A stretch of 7,069 nt of DNA, from assembly GCA_003535475.1 (NCBI GenBank), contig DOHC01000036.1, positions 1 through 7,069 on the forward strand, read 5' to 3'. The notes beneath the pieces were generated by a model. It saw only the letters and a list, made by a program, of their open reading frames with translations. It had not been told where the DNA came from and did not search any database. Positions 4,622 to 7,069 of the stretch are shown in pieces. Source of the DNA: Nitrospiraceae bacterium. Its GTDB lineage: Bacteria > Nitrospirota > Thermodesulfovibrionia > Thermodesulfovibrionales > UBA1546. Made by a program: the position numbers and the translations under genes. Each line of letters begins with the position of its first letter. The first letter of the stretch is position 1.

Positions 4622-6982
4622 ATGGCAAAAGCAGCGGAAAAAGAAGAAAAAGAAAAAGAGATTGAAATTCCTCAAAGCCTGCCTGTGCTTCCTATAAGGG
4701 ACATAGTTGTCTTTCCTTACATGATACTGCCTCTCTTTGTGGGAAGAGAAATGTCTATAAAGGCTATAGAGCATTCATTAGGCACAAACAAAATGGTTAT
4801 GCTCCTCACGCAGAGAGATCTTAATGCTGAGAATCCGTCGCCTTCCGACCTCTATCCTGTAGGCACTGTCGGGCTCATCATGAGGATGCTGAAACTCCCT
4901 GACGGGAGAGTCAAGGTACTTGTGCAGGGGCTGACCAAGGCAAAGACAGTAAAATTTCTCAAGGAAGAACCGTTCTTTACTGCAAGCATAGAAAAAATAA
5001 CAGATACTCAGCCCGAAGAAATAACGATAGAGACTGAAGCGATAATGAGAACTGTAAAAGAACAGATAGACAAAACAGTTTCTCTCGGCAAAACAATACT
5101 CCCTGATATTATGATTGTGATTGAAAATCTTGAAGATCCCGGAAAACTTGCCGACCTCATAGCCTCAAACATCGGATTAAAGACAGAGCAGGCGCAGGAA
5201 GTGCTTGAAATAACCGAGCCTGTCCAGAGGCTGAAAAAAGTCAGTGAAATACTGAGCAGAGAGATAGAGCTTCTGACCGTACAGCAGAAAATCCAGACAG
5301 AAGTCAGGGGTGAGATAGACAAGAATCAGAGGGAATATTTCCTCAGAGAACAACTGAAGGCTATACAGAAAGAGCTTGGCGACATTGATGAGCGCTCGGA
5401 AGAGATAAAGGAATTCAAGAAAAAGATTTTGGAAGCAGGGATGCCTGAAAAAGTTCAGAAAGAGGCCGAGAAGCAGCTTAAGCGCCTTGAGAAGATGCAC
5501 CCTGACAGCGCCGAGGCAGGAACTGTAAGGACATATCTTGAATGGATGGTTGAACTGCCGTGGTCAAAACAGACAAAAGACAATCTTGATATAAAAGCGG
5601 CAAAAAAAGTGCTTGATGACGACCACTATGACTTAGAGAAGGTAAAAGAGCGGATACTTGAATATCTCAGCGTAAGAAAGCTGAGGAAAGAAAAGATGAA
5701 AGGCCCTATACTCTGTTTTATAGGCCCTCCGGGAGTTGGGAAGACATCGCTGGGTAAATCCATCGCAAGGTCGCTCGGAAGGGAATTCGTCCGCATGTCT
5801 TTAGGCGGGGTCAGGGACGAAGCCGAAATTAGAGGGCACAGAAGAACATATGTCGGATCCCTCCCCGGCAGGATGATACAGGGCATAAAAACAGCCGGCA
5901 CAAACAATCCTGTTTTCATGCTTGACGAGATAGACAAGATTGGAATGGACTTCAGGGGAGACCCCTCATCAGCGCTTCTTGAGGTGCTTGACCCTGAGCA
6001 GAACAACACCTTTGTTGACCATTACCTTACAGTTCCCTTCGACCTTTCAAGAGTGATGTTCATAACAACAGGGAACCTTGTTGACACAATACCAAGCCCC
6101 TTGCGCGACAGGATGGAGATAATTCATCTCTCGGGATATACGTCAGAGGAAAAGCTCGGCATTGCAAAAAATTATCTTATCCCGAAACAGCTTGAAGAAC
6201 ATGGGATAACAGACAAGGTGTTGAAGATAGCAGACTCTGCAGTTCTTACAATAATATCTCAGTATACAAGAGAGGCAGGTGTCAGAAACCTTGAAAGGGA
6301 GATAGCCAATCTCTGCAGAAAAGTCGCAAAGAAAATAGCAGAGGGGAAACAGAAAAATTTTCTTATAACTTCAAGAAATCTGCATAAATTTCTCGGCATC
6401 CCAAAATACCTTCTCGAAGAAGAGATGGAAAAAGACGAAGTCGGCGTTTCAACCGGCCTTGCATGGACAGAGTCGGGAGGCGACATAATCTATGTTGAGG
6501 CTACAACAATGAGGGGCAAGGGCAGTCTCACGCTGACAGGCCAGCTCGGAGACGTTATGAAGGAGTCTGCGCAGGCAGCTTTAAGCTATGTCCGCTCAAA
6601 GGCTAAGTTGCTCGGAATAAAGGATGAGATCTTCTCAAAGACAGATATACACATACATGTCCCTGAAGGCGCAACACCCAAAGACGGGCCTTCAGCAGGC
6701 ATAACAATGGCAACTGCCATTGCATCGGCGCTTACTGGAAAACCTGTAAGAAAGGATTTCGCAATGACAGGCGAAGTAACATTGAGAGGCAGGGTGCTTC
6801 CGATAGGCGGACTCAAAGAGAAGGCTTTAGCGGCAAAGAGAATGGGAATAAAACATATCGTTATTCCGAAAAGAAATAAAAAAGACCTTGAAGATATTCC
6901 GAAATACGTAAAGAAAGACCTGACATTCATCTTTGCCGATACAATGGATGATGTGCTTAAAGTAGCGCTGAAGAAGAAATGA
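4622..6982 (+). CDS. lon: ATP-dependent Lon protease (LonA)
   Basis: A 786-residue LonA-type soluble protease (E. coli Lon has 784), a hexameric AAA+ machine that unfolds and degrades damaged proteins and short-lived regulators. After a Lys/Glu-rich lead (3-15) comes the substrate-binding LonN domain (about 18-210, starting [15 protein letters not shown]) and a helical region to about 345 containing [16 protein letters not shown]. The AAA+ module has Walker [10 protein letters not shown] at 368-376, Walker [12 protein letters not shown] at 431-441, sensor-1 Asn485, an arginine finger near 497 and sensor-2 Arg555. The protease domain has the Ser-Lys dyad, Ser691 in PKDGPSAG and Lys734 in [12 protein letters not shown]. 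No transmembrane segment is apparent, so it is not LonB. It starts with a good ribosome binding site and overlaps thiL downstream by 4 bp. Heat-shock control is common for lon, but no CIRCE element is seen here. Confidence 0.98.
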   Translation: MAKAAEKEEKEKEIEIPQSLPVLPIRDIVVFPYMILPLFVGREMSIKAIEHSLGTNKMVMLLTQRDLNAENPSPSDLYPVGTVGLIMRMLKLPDGRVKVLVQGLTKAKTVKFLKEEPFFTASIEKITDTQPEEITIETEAIMRTVKEQIDKTVSLGKTILPDIMIVIENLEDPGKLADLIASNIGLKTEQAQEVLEITEPVQRLKKVSEILSREIELLTVQQKIQTEVRGEIDKNQREYFLREQLKAIQKELGDIDERSEEIKEFKKKILEAGMPEKVQKEAEKQLKRLEKMHPDSAEAGTVRTYLEWMVELPWSKQTKDNLDIKAAKKVLDDDHYDLEKVKERILEYLSVRKLRKEKMKGPILCFIGPPGVGKTSLGKSIARSLGREFVRMSLGGVRDEAEIRGHRRTYVGSLPGRMIQGIKTAGTNNPVFMLDEIDKIGMDFRGDPSSALLEVLDPEQNNTFVDHYLTVPFDLSRVMFITTGNLVDTIPSPLRDRMEIIHLSGYTSEEKLGIAKNYLIPKQLEEHGITDKVLKIADSAVLTIISQYTREAGVRNLEREIANLCRKVAKKIAEGKQKNFLITSRNLHKFLGIPKYLLEEEMEKDEVGVSTGLAWTESGGDIIYVEATTMRGKGSLTLTGQLGDVMKESAQAALSYVRSKAKLLGIKDEIFSKTDIHIHVPEGATPKDGPSAGITMATAIASALTGKPVRKDFAMTGEVTLRGRVLPIGGLKEKALAAKRMGIKHIVIPKRNKKDLEDIPKYVKKDLTFIFADTMDDVLKVALKKK

Positions 6983-7069
6983 AACTTTCTGCTATTGGCG
7001 AATTATCCCTTCTGAAAACAATCCGCAGAAGATTTACCGTAAAATCAAAAGATGTCATCGTAGGCATAG
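6979..7069 (+). CDS. thiL: Thiamine-monophosphate kinase, N-terminus only (runs off the window)
   Basis: The first 30 codons of a gene starting at ATG 6979, which overlaps the lon stop as ATGA; the frame is open to the window edge. The peptide begins [19 protein letters not shown] and reaches VIVGI at the end. From family knowledge, ThiL proteins start MKLSELGEFGLI and reach a VGIGDDAAV nucleotide/metal motif at just this distance, so the window appears to cut inside that motif. ThiL phosphorylates thiamine monophosphate with ATP to make thiamine diphosphate in the cytoplasm. There is only a weak purine-rich stretch upstream, so translation is probably coupled to lon. The short visible length limits certainty. 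Confidence 0.78.
   Translation, partial: MKLSAIGELSLLKTIRRRFTVKSKDVIVGI

Noticed and set aside
4636..4662. Purine-rich A-tract at the lon start as a programmed frameshift or phase-variation site
   Set aside because: Short A5 runs encode a Lys/Glu lead common at Lon N-termini; there is no stimulatory structure or long homopolymer, and the lon frame is intact.

Overview
The window is about 7.1 kb of ordinary-looking bacterial chromosome with tightly packed housekeeping genes. There is no phage, IS, CRISPR, tRNA or rRNA signal. The coding sequence is moderately AT-rich, uses AGG/AGA and ATA codons freely, and has classic GGAGG ribosome binding sites. Gene families and style suggest an anaerobic Gram-negative lineage such as Nitrospirota (Thermodesulfovibrionia-like) or a deltaproteobacterial relative. 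That placement is an inference from general resemblance and is weak.

Layout, left to right. Positions 1-226 carry no intact gene. They hold two short overlapping reading-frame remnants that look like a decayed toxin-antitoxin pair, followed by a possible extended -10 promoter directly against the next gene. Positions 227-1141 (+) encode a zinc-dependent histone-deacetylase/AcuC-family deacylase with a complete active site. It converges, with a 6-bp gap, on a leftward fatty-acid synthesis operon read fabG (3463-2723), acpP (2622-2392), fabF (2392-1148). An AT-rich imperfect palindrome of about 84 bp fills the fabG-acpP gap, and acpP and fabF overlap by one base (TAATG).

The 3464-3682 gap is a divergent promoter region. 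It has a plausible sigma-70 promoter for fabG and an extended -10 promoter for galU. Rightward from it come galU (UDP-glucose pyrophosphorylase), lon (ATP-dependent protease, full length, all catalytic residues present) and the first 30 codons of thiL (thiamine-monophosphate kinase), which overlaps lon by ATGA and runs off the right edge.

FabG, ACP and FabF supply reduction, carrier and condensation functions of type II fatty acid elongation. GalU supplies UDP-glucose for envelope polysaccharides, Lon does protein quality control, and ThiL makes thiamine diphosphate. I see no convincing new biological system here. The most interesting items are the broken toxin-antitoxin remnant at the left edge, the palindromic element between fabG and acpP, and the possibly leaderless deacetylase mRNA.
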